In this document: piece by piece, positions 35,985 through 45,214 of the stretch
How positions within the stretch are numbered: position 1 is the first letter of the stretch
How the letters are laid out: every line of letters starts with the position of its first letter
NCBI GenBank assembly: GCA_963739995.1
Contig: CAVUCH010000002.1
Location: 53,053-117,052, forward strand
DNA: 64,000 nucleotides
Direction: 5' to 3'
Source: CAVUCH01 sp963739995
Lineage (GTDB): Bacteria > Acidobacteriota > Vicinamibacteria > Vicinamibacterales > JAENWD01
Position numbers and translations under genes: made by a program
Notes under the pieces: model-generated
Told to the model about the DNA's origin: nothing
What the model saw: the letters and a program-made list of their open reading frames with translations, nothing else
Databases searched by the model: none

Positions 35985-38042
35985 GTGGAGCCCTGCACCA
36001 GACCGAAAGGAACGCCCGGCGATGGGCGTTCACTTGCACTGCTCGTGGCGTTTTCCGTGGCACTCGCGACGCCATCGGTCGCGCTGGCGCGTCAGGAGAG
36101 CCGGCAGCCCGTGTCGCTCGAGCGCGTCGCGATTGCCGTCGACGCTGCCGAGCCGTCGTACATCCAGTACGGCGCGCGCGATCTCGCCGGCTACCTGACC
36201 ACGCTCGGTGGCCATCAGGTGTCCGTCCGCGCCAAGGCGGTGTCGCCCGCCTCGGGTGAGACCGTCATTGCCGTCGGCGAACGCATGGTCGCGGCCTACG
36301 GCGGAGCGGCGCTCGACGGCCTCGGGCCCGAAGGGTTTCTGTTCGAGACCAGGCAGAGCGGCAAGGGCACGCTGCTGCTCGTCGCCGGACAGACACCACG
36401 GGGCACCAACGCCGGCCTCGCCACGCTGCTCCCGCTCATCAAGGTGGGCCGGGGCGTGCCCTACCTGGATGGCCCGCCGGACCGACGCGAGACACCGAGC
36501 ATCGCCGTCCGCGGCATTCACCTGAACGGGTGGCCGCTGAACTATCCCTACGCCTTTCGATCCTGGAAGGAAGACGACTGGAAACGGTTCGTCGACATCG
36601 CGTGGGCGCAGCGGATCAATCTCTTCTACCTCTGGCCGTTCATGGAGATCGTCCCACTGCCGATGTCGGCCGAGGACGAAGCCTATCTGCAGGAGGTCCG
36701 TCGCGTCGTCGACTATGCGCAGAACCAGCGCGGGATGGAAGTCTGGATCATGCAGTCGGCCAACCGCATCGGCGTGTCCGACTGTGGTTCGCGCGACCCG
36801 CGCTTGCGCACGTACTGGGTGATCGGGACGTGCCAGCAGGACATGAACCCTGCCGATCCGGAACAGGTGGCGCGGATCATGGCCCACTTCGAGGCCCTTT
36901 ACCGCATCGTCAACAACGCGGACGGGTTCTGCATGATCGACTCGGACCCCGGAGGCTGGCCGGGCAGCCCGCTCAGCGACCAGGCCCGCATCTTCAACGG
37001 TGCGCGACAGTTGCTCGATCGCTACAACGTGCACGGCAAGGCGACGAAACTGATCGACTGGATGTGGCTCGGATGGGGCCGTCACCCCACCGGCTCCGAA
37101 AGTGGTCAGCACGCCGTCGAGTTCATGCAGGGGACCATCCGGAACTTCCGCACGAGTCTCGCCGAGCCCTGGGAGCTCATCTCGGGCATGTCGAAGTACC
37201 TCGAGTCTGCCAAGGCCGAGTCGAGCCTCGACAAGACGGTATACCTGCAGTACGGCGCGATCGAGATGGAGCCGGCCTTCCCGGCGACGAACCTCGGCCT
37301 CCAGTCGGTCCGGGAGGTGTTCGACACAGTTGAACGCTACCCGGGACTGAAGGGAGTGATGGGCAACAACGAGCTGATGCTGCTCCAGTTGCCGCGGACG
37401 TTCTACTTCTTCGAGACGGCGTGGCACCTGCCGTCGAAGACCCGAACCGAGGCAGACGTGCTCGGCGACCTCGCAGGCCGCCTGTATCCAGATCAGGCGC
37501 CGCTCATCGCGCAAGCGTACGAGCGGCTGCGCGCAGACGACGCCGTCTCCATCCGCGAGACGGCCGACGCGCTGACGGCAATCATCGACCGGCGAGATCC
37601 CGGCCGGATCGGCGCGCTCGGCCGCTTCCTCTTCCCGGATCGCGTCACGCTGTTCAGCGTGCTACGAGCGCAGCTCGAGATTCGCGCCGCGCGGCAGTCC
37701 CTCATCCAGGCACTCCGCGGCACGCCGAGCCCGACCGAGAGTGCCGCCCTCGTCGAACGCTATTTTGACGCACTCCTGGCCTGGAACCGCGAGACAGGGT
37801 GGGACGAGATGATTGACATCACGATCTGGCGGACGCCGATCTATGAAGAGGGTCCCGACCTGACCGAGGCCATGACACGCCTGCGCAAGGTCATCGCCGA
37901 GGGCAAGCCCTACGCCGGCTACACCAGCATCGACGGGTTCTTCACACCGATCGCGGCCCGCCTGCGCCAGACGTACGCCGCGGACTCCGTGATGATCGGC
38001 TGCATCGAACCTTTCAAGCTCGCGCTGATCCAGGGGTGGTGA
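35985..38042 (+). CDS. secreted GH67/GH20-like glycosidase-related protein, paralogue 1
   Basis: 685 residues, signal peptide (LALLVAFSVALATPSVALA). Residues about 45-155 resemble the small N-terminal domain of alpha-glucuronidases and hexosaminidases (AVDAAEPSYIQYGARDLAGYLTTLGGHQV, GETVIAVGERM, GKGTLLLVAGQTPRGTNAGLATLL). The central part is TIM-barrel-like (AVRGIHLNGWPLNYPYAFRSWKEDDWKRFVDIAWAQRINLFYLWPFMEIVPLP, DYAQNQRGMEVWIMQSANRIGVSDCG, GFCMIDSDPGGWPGSPLSDQARIF, LIDWMWLGWGRH). It is closely similar along its whole length to the product of 48713-50785. Catalytic residues were not assigned. GTG 35985 has no clear ribosome site; the start is uncertain. It lies 10 bases after the TonB gene. 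Confidence 0.8.
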   Translation: MEPCTRPKGTPGDGRSLALLVAFSVALATPSVALARQESRQPVSLERVAIAVDAAEPSYIQYGARDLAGYLTTLGGHQVSVRAKAVSPASGETVIAVGERMVAAYGGAALDGLGPEGFLFETRQSGKGTLLLVAGQTPRGTNAGLATLLPLIKVGRGVPYLDGPPDRRETPSIAVRGIHLNGWPLNYPYAFRSWKEDDWKRFVDIAWAQRINLFYLWPFMEIVPLPMSAEDEAYLQEVRRVVDYAQNQRGMEVWIMQSANRIGVSDCGSRDPRLRTYWVIGTCQQDMNPADPEQVARIMAHFEALYRIVNNADGFCMIDSDPGGWPGSPLSDQARIFNGARQLLDRYNVHGKATKLIDWMWLGWGRHPTGSESGQHAVEFMQGTIRNFRTSLAEPWELISGMSKYLESAKAESSLDKTVYLQYGAIEMEPAFPATNLGLQSVREVFDTVERYPGLKGVMGNNELMLLQLPRTFYFFETAWHLPSKTRTEADVLGDLAGRLYPDQAPLIAQAYERLRADDAVSIRETADALTAIIDRRDPGRIGALGRFLFPDRVTLFSVLRAQLEIRAARQSLIQALRGTPSPTESAALVERYFDALLAWNRETGWDEMIDITIWRTPIYEEGPDLTEAMTRLRKVIAEGKPYAGYTSIDGFFTPIAARLRQTYAADSVMIGCIEPFKLALIQGW

Positions 38043-38045
38043 GCG

Positions 38046-39248
38046 ATGAAGATCACACGCATCGACTGCCACGTGCTCCTGGAACCCGGCTACGACATCG
38101 GCGCCACCAGCTCCGCGCAGGACGACATCGTCGTCGAGATTCACACTGACGAGGGGCTGACCGGAATCGGTGAGAGCGATGTCAATCCCTGGATCGCCAG
38201 GGCCTGCATCGTCGCTCCCGGAACGCACACGATGGGCCTCGGGCTGGCGCAAATGCTCATCGGTGCCGATCCGCTCGACGTGGAGGCGCTCTGGGAAAAG
38301 CTCTATGTCGGCTCGGCGATGAACGGTCGCCGCGGAGCCGTCATTCACGCGATCGGAGCGCTCGACATGGCCCTCCACGATCTGCGGGGCAAAGCCCTCG
38401 GGAAGCCCTGCCACGAACTGCTCGGCGGTGCCGTACGGCAGACCGTTGTCCCGTACGCGTCTCTCCAGCCGGAAGTGAGCTCGTTCCCGGCCTATCGGCG
38501 GTCGCTGGTCGAATGGGCGCTGCGGGCCAAGGCGATCGGGTTCCGCGCCGCGAAGCTGGAGGTGACGCCGTGCGGGCCGTACGCGCACAAGGGGCTGCAG
38601 GCGACGCACGAGGAGATGACGGCGGTCATTGGCGAGGTCCGCGCGGCGGTGGGCGGCGAGTTCACGCTGATGGTCGACGTCCAGTACGCCTTTCCGGATG
38701 CCGACACCTGCCTGCGCGCGATTCGGCCCTGGGTCGATTTCAACCTCTTCTTCGTCGAGACGCCGCTCCCTTCCGATGACCTCGACGGGTATGCGAGATT
38801 GACGGCCGAGCAGCCGATCCCGATCGCGGCCGGCGAATGGCTCGCGACGAGATATGAGTTCACCGATCTGATGGACCGCGGGAAGATCAGCGTCGTACAG
38901 CCGGACGTGGGGCGCGTCGGCGGATTCACCGAGGCGAAGCGTGTGTGCACGCTGGCGGAGCAGCGCGGTCTGACCATCGTGCCGCACCTCTGGAAGACGG
39001 GCATCTCGATTGCCGCCGCGGCGCATCTTGCCGCGACGACGCCGAATTGCGCCTTCATCGAGTTCCTGCCAGACGAGCTGTGCGAGTCGTCGCTGCGCCG
39101 TGAGCTCGTCTCGAACGAGCTGCAGATGGTCAACGGCGAAATCCCGATTCCACGCCTTCCTGGCCTCGGCATCGACGTCAACCGCGACGCGCTCGAGGCG
39201 TTCCGCCGCGAAGCCGCGGCCGTCACGGCGACGTTGACGCTGACCTAG
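38046..39248 (+). CDS. enolase-superfamily sugar-acid dehydratase (MR/MLE type)
   Basis: 400 residues, cytoplasmic. Residues fitting the mandelate-racemase/muconate-lactonising active site: Lys170 in FRAAKLEV, metal ligands Asp211 (MVDVQYAF), Glu238 (FFVETPLP) and Glu264 (AAGEWL), then Asp287 (QPDVGRVGG) and His314 (IVPHLWKTG), consistent with the His-Asp dyad of acid-sugar dehydratases. Known relatives dehydrate galactonate, gluconate, rhamnonate and similar acids to 2-keto-3-deoxy acids. With the SDR, the lactonase relic and the GH67-like proteins it points to catabolism of an aldonic or uronic acid. The start lies 3 bases after the previous stop. Confidence 0.88.
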   Translation: MKITRIDCHVLLEPGYDIGATSSAQDDIVVEIHTDEGLTGIGESDVNPWIARACIVAPGTHTMGLGLAQMLIGADPLDVEALWEKLYVGSAMNGRRGAVIHAIGALDMALHDLRGKALGKPCHELLGGAVRQTVVPYASLQPEVSSFPAYRRSLVEWALRAKAIGFRAAKLEVTPCGPYAHKGLQATHEEMTAVIGEVRAAVGGEFTLMVDVQYAFPDADTCLRAIRPWVDFNLFFVETPLPSDDLDGYARLTAEQPIPIAAGEWLATRYEFTDLMDRGKISVVQPDVGRVGGFTEAKRVCTLAEQRGLTIVPHLWKTGISIAAAAHLAATTPNCAFIEFLPDELCESSLRRELVSNELQMVNGEIPIPRLPGLGIDVNRDALEAFRREAAAVTATLTLT

Positions 39249-39294
39249 CGGAGAGCCAGACCGGGACCGCATTGCCTGGCGAGGAGCCGGACGC

Positions 39295-40758
39295 ATGCCA
39301 CGATCACGAGCGATGTTGACCGCCGGAGCCGCCAGGACCACCATCACGCCGCCCGTCGGGACGCCGGCCATCGGCACCATTCAGCGGAGCACGGGCGTCC
39401 ACGACGATCTGTTCGCGCGTGCCCTCGTGCTCGCCGACGGGCAGGCGCGAGTCGCCATCGTCTCCCTCGACCTCATCGGCATGGACTTCGAGCTGGCCGA
39501 TGCCGCTCGCACCGCGATCCACGAACGTACGGGCATCACGACCGCGTTCGTCCATTGCACGCACAACCATTCGTCGCCGTTCACGATTCCATGGAGCGTG
39601 CTCGGCCCGAGGTGGCCCGAAGGTCCGCAGCGTGCCTGGCACGCGGGGCTCGCGAGCACGGTGGCCACGGTAGTGGCCGACGCCTGTACGCGGTTGGAGC
39701 CCGTCGCCCTGCGCGCCGGCCGCGCGCCCGTTCGCATCGGCAGCAACCGCAGGCTCCTCTCCGGCGGGACGGTCGTCATGAAGCCCAATCCGGACGGGCC
39801 GGTCGTGCCGTGGGTGGACGTCCTGGCCGTGGACCGTCCGGACGGACGGCCGCTGTCGGTCGTGTTCAGCCACGCGGCACATCCCGTCATCATCCACGGC
39901 GCCAGCCGCCTCACGAGCGCGGAGTTCCCGGGCTTCGCCGCCAGCCGGCTCGAGGAGCGGCTCGGCTTCGACGCCGTGGCCCTCTTCGGTCAGGCCTTCG
40001 CGGCCGACATCAACGGCGACCCGCTGCGCGGCGGCATCGAGGCGGCACGCCACGCAGGGGACGTGCTCGCCGATGCCACGCTCCAAGCCCTCGCCGCCAG
40101 TGACGCGGTGACCTCGAGTCCCCTGTCGGTTGCCGTCATTCGCGAAGATCTTCCTCTTCTGCGCCTGCCGACCCGCGCGGCGTGCACCGAGGCGCTGAGG
40201 GCCGCCGAACTGCGCTTCGCGAACGCCTACGGACGCTCCGCGTTCAGCGACGGCGACCTCTGGAATCTTCAGGACGTGGCCGCGACACCGATCAGCACGA
40301 CGGCGTCGTCTGCGGCCGACGATGTGCAGCCGATGGAAGGGAAGCCGTGGTGGATGGTCGACACGATACTCTGCCTTCGTGATCTCCTGGCGAAGATCGA
40401 TGCGGGCGACGAGCGGCCGCTGCGCTTCGAGGCTCAGTGCCTGCGCGTCGGCGACACGTGGTCGCTCATCGCGGCCAGTCACGAGCTGGTCGCCGAGTAC
40501 CAGCTGCGGCTCGACCGGGAAGCTCCGACGATGCATCGGATGATGCTCGCGTATACGAACGGATGCGAGAGCTACGTGCCCCTCGACCGCGATTTCGCCC
40601 TCGGCGGCTACGAAGGCGGCACGTTTCCCGACCTCGGAAGTGCATCGCTCCGCTACCGGCATCGCCGCGCGCTGGCGCCCGGATGCGAAGCACGCGTGAT
40701 GGAGCGCCTGCAGTCGCTCTGGCGCGACGCGTCGTCCGACGGACGGCAGGCGAGGTAG
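39295..40758 (+). CDS. neutral/alkaline ceramidase-fold protein
   Basis: 487 residues. The opening (LTAGAARTTITPPVGTPAIGTIQRSTGVHDDLFARALVLADGQARVAIVSLDLIGMD), THNHSSP, the VFSHAAHPVIIHGASRLTSAEFPGFAASRLEERLG segment and the late FEAQCLRVGDTWSLIAASHELVAEYQ match the neutral/alkaline non-lysosomal ceramidase N-terminal domain. Histidines in CTHNHSS and FSHAAHP fit the zinc site. There is no signal peptide and the ceramidase C-terminal domain is absent, so despite the name it need not act on sphingolipids; bacterial members of this fold often sit in glycan loci. It is co-directional with its neighbours (46-base gap). Confidence 0.8.
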   Translation: MPRSRAMLTAGAARTTITPPVGTPAIGTIQRSTGVHDDLFARALVLADGQARVAIVSLDLIGMDFELADAARTAIHERTGITTAFVHCTHNHSSPFTIPWSVLGPRWPEGPQRAWHAGLASTVATVVADACTRLEPVALRAGRAPVRIGSNRRLLSGGTVVMKPNPDGPVVPWVDVLAVDRPDGRPLSVVFSHAAHPVIIHGASRLTSAEFPGFAASRLEERLGFDAVALFGQAFAADINGDPLRGGIEAARHAGDVLADATLQALAASDAVTSSPLSVAVIREDLPLLRLPTRAACTEALRAAELRFANAYGRSAFSDGDLWNLQDVAATPISTTASSAADDVQPMEGKPWWMVDTILCLRDLLAKIDAGDERPLRFEAQCLRVGDTWSLIAASHELVAEYQLRLDREAPTMHRMMLAYTNGCESYVPLDRDFALGGYEGGTFPDLGSASLRYRHRRALAPGCEARVMERLQSLWRDASSDGRQAR

Positions 40759-40762
40759 CGCC

Positions 40763-41656
40763 GTGCTGACCGGATACCTGTTCGCCGTTCTTGCGATGCT
40801 CAGTATCGGTGTGCTGGGTGTCTTGAGCAAGCTGGCCGATGTCCATGGATGCAAGCCGCTCAACACGGCCCTTGTGCTGTTCGGCGGTTCGGCCGTCATC
40901 ATGGGCATCTACGTCGTCATCGGGCAGCAGAGAAGCCTGATCCCCCCCGTCGCCGTCGGCGGTACGGCCATCGTGTTCGGCGCGCTCGCCATCCTGGCGT
41001 TCTGGGTCTTCCTGTACGGCCTGCAGTTCGGGAAGATCACGAGCAGCTGGATCTTCATGAACATGTCGGCCATCGTGCCGGCGACGCTCTCCGCAGTGAT
41101 CTATCGCGAGCGCATCACGACCGCGAAGGCCATCGTGCTCGTGCTGGTGGTCATCTCGGTCCTCCTGCTCTGGAAGGACAAGCAGGAAGACAGTGCGGCA
41201 TCGACGGCGGCGGAGCCCGGCCGGAAGAACGTCAACGTCTGGATAGTGGCGATGCTCGCGGCATTCCTGCTGAACGGCACGTGTCCGTTCGGCCTGCGTA
41301 TCCTTGCAGGCTGGGGGCTGGCGGACCAGTACACGGCCGTGTACCTGGTGTACTGGTATCTGGCGGGGTTCGTGTTCGGGCTGGCGGGCCTCGTCTCCGC
41401 GCGGCACCCACTGACGAGGGCCAACCTGCTCATCGGTCTCGTGATGGCAGTGGCGAGCGTCGGCGGCCAGTTCTTCATGGGCGCCGCGTTGTCGCACGGC
41501 GTGCCGGGCAGCATCGTCTACATGCTGGGCATGGGAGCCAGCCTGTGCGTCGTGGTGCTCGGTGGCGTGCTGTTCTTTAGTGAGCGCGTCGGGACCTACG
41601 CGAAGTGGGGAATTGGCACGGGCCTCGTGTCGGCCATCCTGCTCGGAATCGGCTGA
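40763..41656 (+). CDS. DMT-superfamily (EamA-like) permease
   Basis: 297 residues from GTG 40763, 4 bases after the ceramidase-fold stop. Ten hydrophobic helices (GYLFAVLAMLSIGVLGVLSKLAD, ALVLFGGSAVIMGIYVVIG, IVFGALAILAFWVFLYGLQFGKITSSWIFMNMSAIVPATLSAVIYRERI, AIVLVLVVISVLLLW, VWIVAMLAAFLLNGTCPFGLRILAG, ...). The two-fold repeat, with a conserved E after helix 4 (VIYRERI) and after helix 9 (GVLFFSERVG), is typical of EamA carriers. It probably moves the sugar acid or a breakdown product across the inner membrane. Confidence 0.85.
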   Translation: MLTGYLFAVLAMLSIGVLGVLSKLADVHGCKPLNTALVLFGGSAVIMGIYVVIGQQRSLIPPVAVGGTAIVFGALAILAFWVFLYGLQFGKITSSWIFMNMSAIVPATLSAVIYRERITTAKAIVLVLVVISVLLLWKDKQEDSAASTAAEPGRKNVNVWIVAMLAAFLLNGTCPFGLRILAGWGLADQYTAVYLVYWYLAGFVFGLAGLVSARHPLTRANLLIGLVMAVASVGGQFFMGAALSHGVPGSIVYMLGMGASLCVVVLGGVLFFSERVGTYAKWGIGTGLVSAILLGIG

Positions 41657-41666
41657 TCCGGTGCGG

Positions 41667-42365
41667 TCACGCGATCGCGTCGCGTGCCGTCCGCTGCTCC
41701 TCGGTGTAGAGATGGCTGGCCTGCTTCGCCCACTCGTTCATCGCCGTATTGAAGGCGCGGCGCGCCCGTTCCGGTTCCCCCGCCTTGATGGCATCAAGCA
41801 CCGCGCGATGGAGGCGCACGTCCTGCTGCAGGTCGAAGCCCGGTTGCATCGCCACCCGGATCGCGCTGAAGCCGAACAACGGGACGACGATGCGCCGGAG
41901 ACACTCGACGAGACACTCGTTGTGTGTGGACTCCCACACACTGATGTGCCAGTCCAGGTCGCGGCGGATGTACTTCTGCGACTCCCGCAACTGCGCCGCG
42001 GCCGACGCGAGCTCGTAGAGCTTTTCGAGCCGGGCGACGTCGGCGGGAGTGGCGTGCCTCGCCGCTTCCTCGACGGCGAAGGCTTCCAGCGCACGGCGGA
42101 CGGCGATCGTGTTCTCGAGCTCCCGCTGACTGAGGTGCGTCACGTAGGTGGCCGAGTTGGGCTTCTTCGTGACGTGCCCCTCGAGCTCGAGCTGGATCAG
42201 CGCTTCGCGGATGGCCGACTGACTGACGCCGAGCGTGTCGGCCAGCTTCCGCTCGACCAGCCGCTCGCCCGGCTGGAGAGAGCCGTCGAGAATGGATTCG
42301 CGAATCCGGTCTGCGACGAGATGGCGGGCGGCCTGGGTGTTGAGTTTTTGCGCTGAAATGGGCAT
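41667..42365 (-). CDS. GntR-family regulator with FCD domain
   Basis: 232 residues. N-terminal winged helix (ILDGSLQPGERLVERKLADTLGVSQSAIREALIQLELEGHVTKKPNSATYVTHLS) followed by the all-helical FCD effector domain (ALEAFAVEEAARHATPADVARLEKLYELAS, DLDWHISVWESTHNECLVECLRRIV, LHRAVLDAIKAGEPERARRAFNTAMNEWAKQ). FCD regulators usually repress and bind organic or sugar acids, with metal-binding Asp/His residues (here DWHISV and LHRAVLDAI). It is divergent from the SDR gene, and the candidate operator lies between them, over its own promoter. Confidence 0.93.
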   Translation of the reverse strand: MPISAQKLNTQAARHLVADRIRESILDGSLQPGERLVERKLADTLGVSQSAIREALIQLELEGHVTKKPNSATYVTHLSQRELENTIAVRRALEAFAVEEAARHATPADVARLEKLYELASAAAQLRESQKYIRRDLDWHISVWESTHNECLVECLRRIVVPLFGFSAIRVAMQPGFDLQQDVRLHRAVLDAIKAGEPERARRAFNTAMNEWAKQASHLYTEEQRTARDAIA

Positions 42366-42402
42366 GTGCGCGTCTGCTGGATGTGAGCGCGAGCTCCTGC
42401 TC

Positions 42403-42408
42403 AGTATA
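42403..42408 (-). promoter_or_regulatory. candidate -10 box of gntR
   Basis: Reads TATACT on the minus strand, 38 bases upstream of the gntR start codon. The operator at 42421-42441 then covers the -35 region, fitting autoregulation. Confidence 0.4.
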
Positions 42409-42420
42409 CCGCGTTGGCTT

Positions 42421-42441
42421 GATTATCGTTCATCGATAACG
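42421..42441 (+). promoter_or_regulatory. candidate GntR operator, copy 2
   Basis: Identical over 21 bases to 32663-32683 (centre TTATCGTTCATCGATAA). It lies in the 126-base gap between the divergent gntR and SDR genes, where a GntR-family protein would be expected to bind. Confidence 0.75.
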
Positions 42442-42491
42442 GATCTTGCGCGCAGCCCCCGCCTCTCGGCGGGCCGCGCGGAGGAGCGTCA

Positions 42492-43256
42492 ATGAGTGCA
42501 TCTCGGGTCGCGCTGGTTACCGGCGGTGCCTACGGCATCGGGCGTGGCATTGTCGAGGCGTTCGCGCGACATGGCGAGCGGGCGGTCATCGCCGATCGGG
42601 ACGGCGTACGCGGCCCAGAGCTCGAAGCGTCGCTCCGCGCCGAGGGCCGTGAGGTGCTGTTCGTCGAGACCGACGTCCGCGAGGAAGAGCAGATCCGCGC
42701 GGCCGTCGCGCGCGTCGGTGAGGTCTTCGGGCGCATCGACGTGCTGGTGAACAACGCGGGCATCGAGCGCTACCTGCGTCCGGAGGAGTACACCGCCGAC
42801 GACTGGAGCGCCATCACCGACACGAATCTTCGCGCGGCCTTCCTGTGCGCCAAGTACACGTATCCCTTCCTGCGCGCGTCCCTGGGCGCCATCGTCAACA
42901 TTTCGTCGGTGCAGGCGTTCGCCAATGAGCCCAACACTTCGGTGTACGCCGCGACCAAGGGCGGCCTCCTCGCGCTGACGCGAGCGATGGCGCTCGACTA
43001 CGCCGCCGACGGCATCCGGGTGAATTCCGTGTGTCCCGGCGCGATCAGGACCGGGATGATGGAGCCGTTCCTGAAGGATCAACCGGATCCCGAAGCGGCC
43101 GTCCGCGAGATCGGACGCCGTATCCCGCTCGGCAGGGTCGGTGTACCCGACGACGTGGCGCGCGCCGTCTGGTTCCTCGCATCGCCTGACGCGGCGTACA
43201 TCACCGGCGCGAGTCTCATCGTGGATGGCGGGCTGCTCACGCGGCTGTCGCTATGA
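42492..43256 (+). CDS. SDR-family sugar or sugar-acid dehydrogenase
   Basis: 254 residues, classical SDR: cofactor loop TGGAYGIG (10-17), NNAG (87-90), catalytic Ser139, Tyr152 and Lys156 (VYAATK), and C-terminal VWFLASPDAAYITGASLIVDGG. The acidic residue at the end of strand 2 (AVIADRD) suggests NAD(H) rather than NADP(H). In such loci SDRs oxidise sugars, lactone precursors or 2-keto-3-deoxy acids. GGAGCG lies 6 bases before the start. Its stop overlaps the next start by 4 bases (ATGA at 43253-43256). Confidence 0.9.
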   Translation: MSASRVALVTGGAYGIGRGIVEAFARHGERAVIADRDGVRGPELEASLRAEGREVLFVETDVREEEQIRAAVARVGEVFGRIDVLVNNAGIERYLRPEEYTADDWSAITDTNLRAAFLCAKYTYPFLRASLGAIVNISSVQAFANEPNTSVYAATKGGLLALTRAMALDYAADGIRVNSVCPGAIRTGMMEPFLKDQPDPEAAVREIGRRIPLGRVGVPDDVARAVWFLASPDAAYITGASLIVDGGLLTRLSL

Positions 43257-44203
43257 CCCGCAGCACCGGAAGGTGGCTCGACTTCGCGGCGCTGATTCTC
43301 GTCAACCTGCTCTGGGCCGCGCAGTATCCGGCCTATGCCATCGCTGGCGCCGCGATGGAGCCCGCGGCTCTGAACTTCTGGACGCTGGTGGCCGCCCTCC
43401 TGCTGCTGCTGCCGTGGTGGCTGAGGGATCGCGCACGCCGCAGCGAGCCTCGCAGCGACAGCAAGGGGAGCCGTGTCATCGCCTACCTGCTGCTCGGCGT
43501 GCTCGGCATCGTGCCACCGTCGGTCCTGCTCGCGTGGGGCATTGCGCATTCCTCCGCCTCGAACGGGGCGATCCTCTCGTTGACCATCCCCGTCCTCATG
43601 ACCGTGCTCGGCGTGCTGATGCTTGGTGAACGGCTGACGTTGGTGCGGCTCCTGTGTCTCATGCTCGGACTCGCAGGAACGCTGCTCATTTCGACGGGAG
43701 ACCTTGCGACCGCGTCGTTCGGACGAGGAGTGCTGCTCGGCAACGTCGCGATCCTCCTCGGTGGGCTGGGGAGCGCCTTCTACAACACCTACAGCAAGGA
43801 GTTGCTGTCCCGTGACTCCGAGCTCGACGTCCTGATCTACAGCTACGTCGTCGGCGCCGCGGCATGCGCGGTCATCTCGTTCAGCATCGACCGCAGGCCC
43901 TTCTTCGACGTGGCCGGGTATTCGCCGTCGACATGGTGGGCGGTGCTGTCGCTCGGTCTGCTGCCCTGGGGCTTCGCGATGGTGCTCTGGATGTGGGTGC
44001 TGAATCGCCTCGAGGTCGGACAGGTGTCGGCGTCGATCTATCTGCTGCCATTCTTCGGGCTGGTGCTGTCGGTGATCACGGTTCACGATCGGATTTCGGT
44101 ACACCAGATTCTCGGTGGCGCACTCGTCCTCGTCGGGACGGTCGTGCTCACCGTGTACGAAGGCCGGCAGCAGGCGGCTGCAGCGCTGCTTTCGGGAGAC
44201 TGA
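43253..44203 (+). CDS. EamA-family permease
   Basis: 316 residues, ten helices with the EamA duplication (LDFAALILVNLLWAAQYPAYAIAGAAMEP, LNFWTLVAALLLLLPWWL, YLLLGVLGIVPPSVLLAWGIAHSSASNGAILSLTIPVLMTVLGVLMLGERLT, ..., FGLVLSVITVHDRISVHQILGGALVLVGTVVLTVYEGRQQ). It is translationally coupled to the SDR gene and to the lactonase relic downstream (TGATG). It is only distantly related to the DMT permease at 40763, so the locus holds two different DMT carriers. Confidence 0.87.
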   Translation: MTRSTGRWLDFAALILVNLLWAAQYPAYAIAGAAMEPAALNFWTLVAALLLLLPWWLRDRARRSEPRSDSKGSRVIAYLLLGVLGIVPPSVLLAWGIAHSSASNGAILSLTIPVLMTVLGVLMLGERLTLVRLLCLMLGLAGTLLISTGDLATASFGRGVLLGNVAILLGGLGSAFYNTYSKELLSRDSELDVLIYSYVVGAAACAVISFSIDRRPFFDVAGYSPSTWWAVLSLGLLPWGFAMVLWMWVLNRLEVGQVSASIYLLPFFGLVLSVITVHDRISVHQILGGALVLVGTVVLTVYEGRQQAAAALLSGD

Positions 44204-45120
44204 TGGCCATGACGCCGTGCACTCTGCTCGTCGACGATGGGAACCCGTGCGGCGAATCACCGATTTGGGATAAGTGACCGGTCGGCTGTACTGGACCGAC
44301 AGCGCGGGCCGGTTCTTCGGCTATGACTGGTCGGCGCGCGCGCGATCGGTGGTCCTGACGCGACTTCGTCGTGAACGGCGCGGCGCTGCAACGAGCAAGG
44401 CGGCTTTACCTTCATCAACGGCACGGGCGTCTGGCATTGGGACGGTCGCAATGCGCCGGAGCCGATCGTCGCGACGTGCGGCCGGGATCTATTGCAGCTG
44501 AACGACTGCGCCGCGGACCCCGAAGGCCGACTGATTGCCGGATCGTGTTTCTACACGCCCTCGGGGGCGTATCCGCTCGGCAAGCTGTTCGCCGTCGATC
44601 TCGACGGCACGGCGCGCGTGCTCGACGAAGGATTCCATCTTGCTAACGGTCTGGGATGGTCGCCCGATATGAGGACCCTGTACTTCGCGGACTCCGTCGC
44701 CCGGACGATTTACGCCTATGGCTACGACGCCGCGACCGGCAGCGTGCGGGATCGGCGGGTGCTCGCGCAGTTGGATGGATCGTCGGGTCTGCCGGACGGG
44801 CTGACGGTGGATGCCGAGGGATTCATCTGGTGCGCCGAGTGGTTCGGCGCTGCATCTGCCGCTACGATCCCGACGGCACGCTGGAGCGCCGGATTGCCAT
44901 TCCGGCCAAGCAGACGTCTTCTCTCGCGTTCGGGGGGCCGGACCTCCGGGACATCTTCATCACCTCCGCCGCCACCTCGGAGCCGACGCCCGTGATGCCC
45001 CCTGGCTACGACGCAATCAATGGCTACTTCGGGGGCGCGCTCTTCCACGTGAATTGCGGGGTGCAGGGACGGCCGGAGTATCGGACCCGCCTGCGCGCAC
45101 CGAGACTACCAGCGTCTTGA
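44203..45120 (+). pseudogene. SMP-30/gluconolactonase-like gene with three frameshifts
   Basis: Pieces of one SMP-30/LRE protein appear in order in changing frames: MAMTPCTLLVDDGNPCGESPIWDK (stop at 44275), then TGRLYWTDSAGRFFGYDW, then NEQGGFTFINGTGVWHWDGRNAPEPIVATCGRDLLQLNDCAADPEGRLIAGSCFYTPSGAYPLGKLFAVDLDGTARVLDEGFHLANGLGWSPDMRTLYFADSVARTIYAYGYD...GLPDGLTVDAEGFIWCAEWFGA, then CICRYDPDGTLERRIAIPAKQTSSLAFGGPDLRDIFITSA. GESP, N in LQLNDCAADPEGR, LANGLGWSPD and DGLTVDAEG are the metal-site motifs. The protein would hydrolyse a sugar lactone to the acid used by the dehydratase. Each break is a loss of one base (or gain of two). Confidence 0.85.
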
Positions 45121-45214
45121 TGTCGTAGGCTCGGAAACGGCACGCTCACCGTGTCGCCAGTGACATCGACGGCGCCAGCGCATTCACCGAGCACGGTACC
45201 GAGACAGGCGTGCG

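Noticed and set aside
36030..37514. 494-residue minus-strand open frame under the first GH67-like gene
   Set aside because: A similar shadow occurs under the paralogue (48827-49786), as expected when the sense genes are alike.
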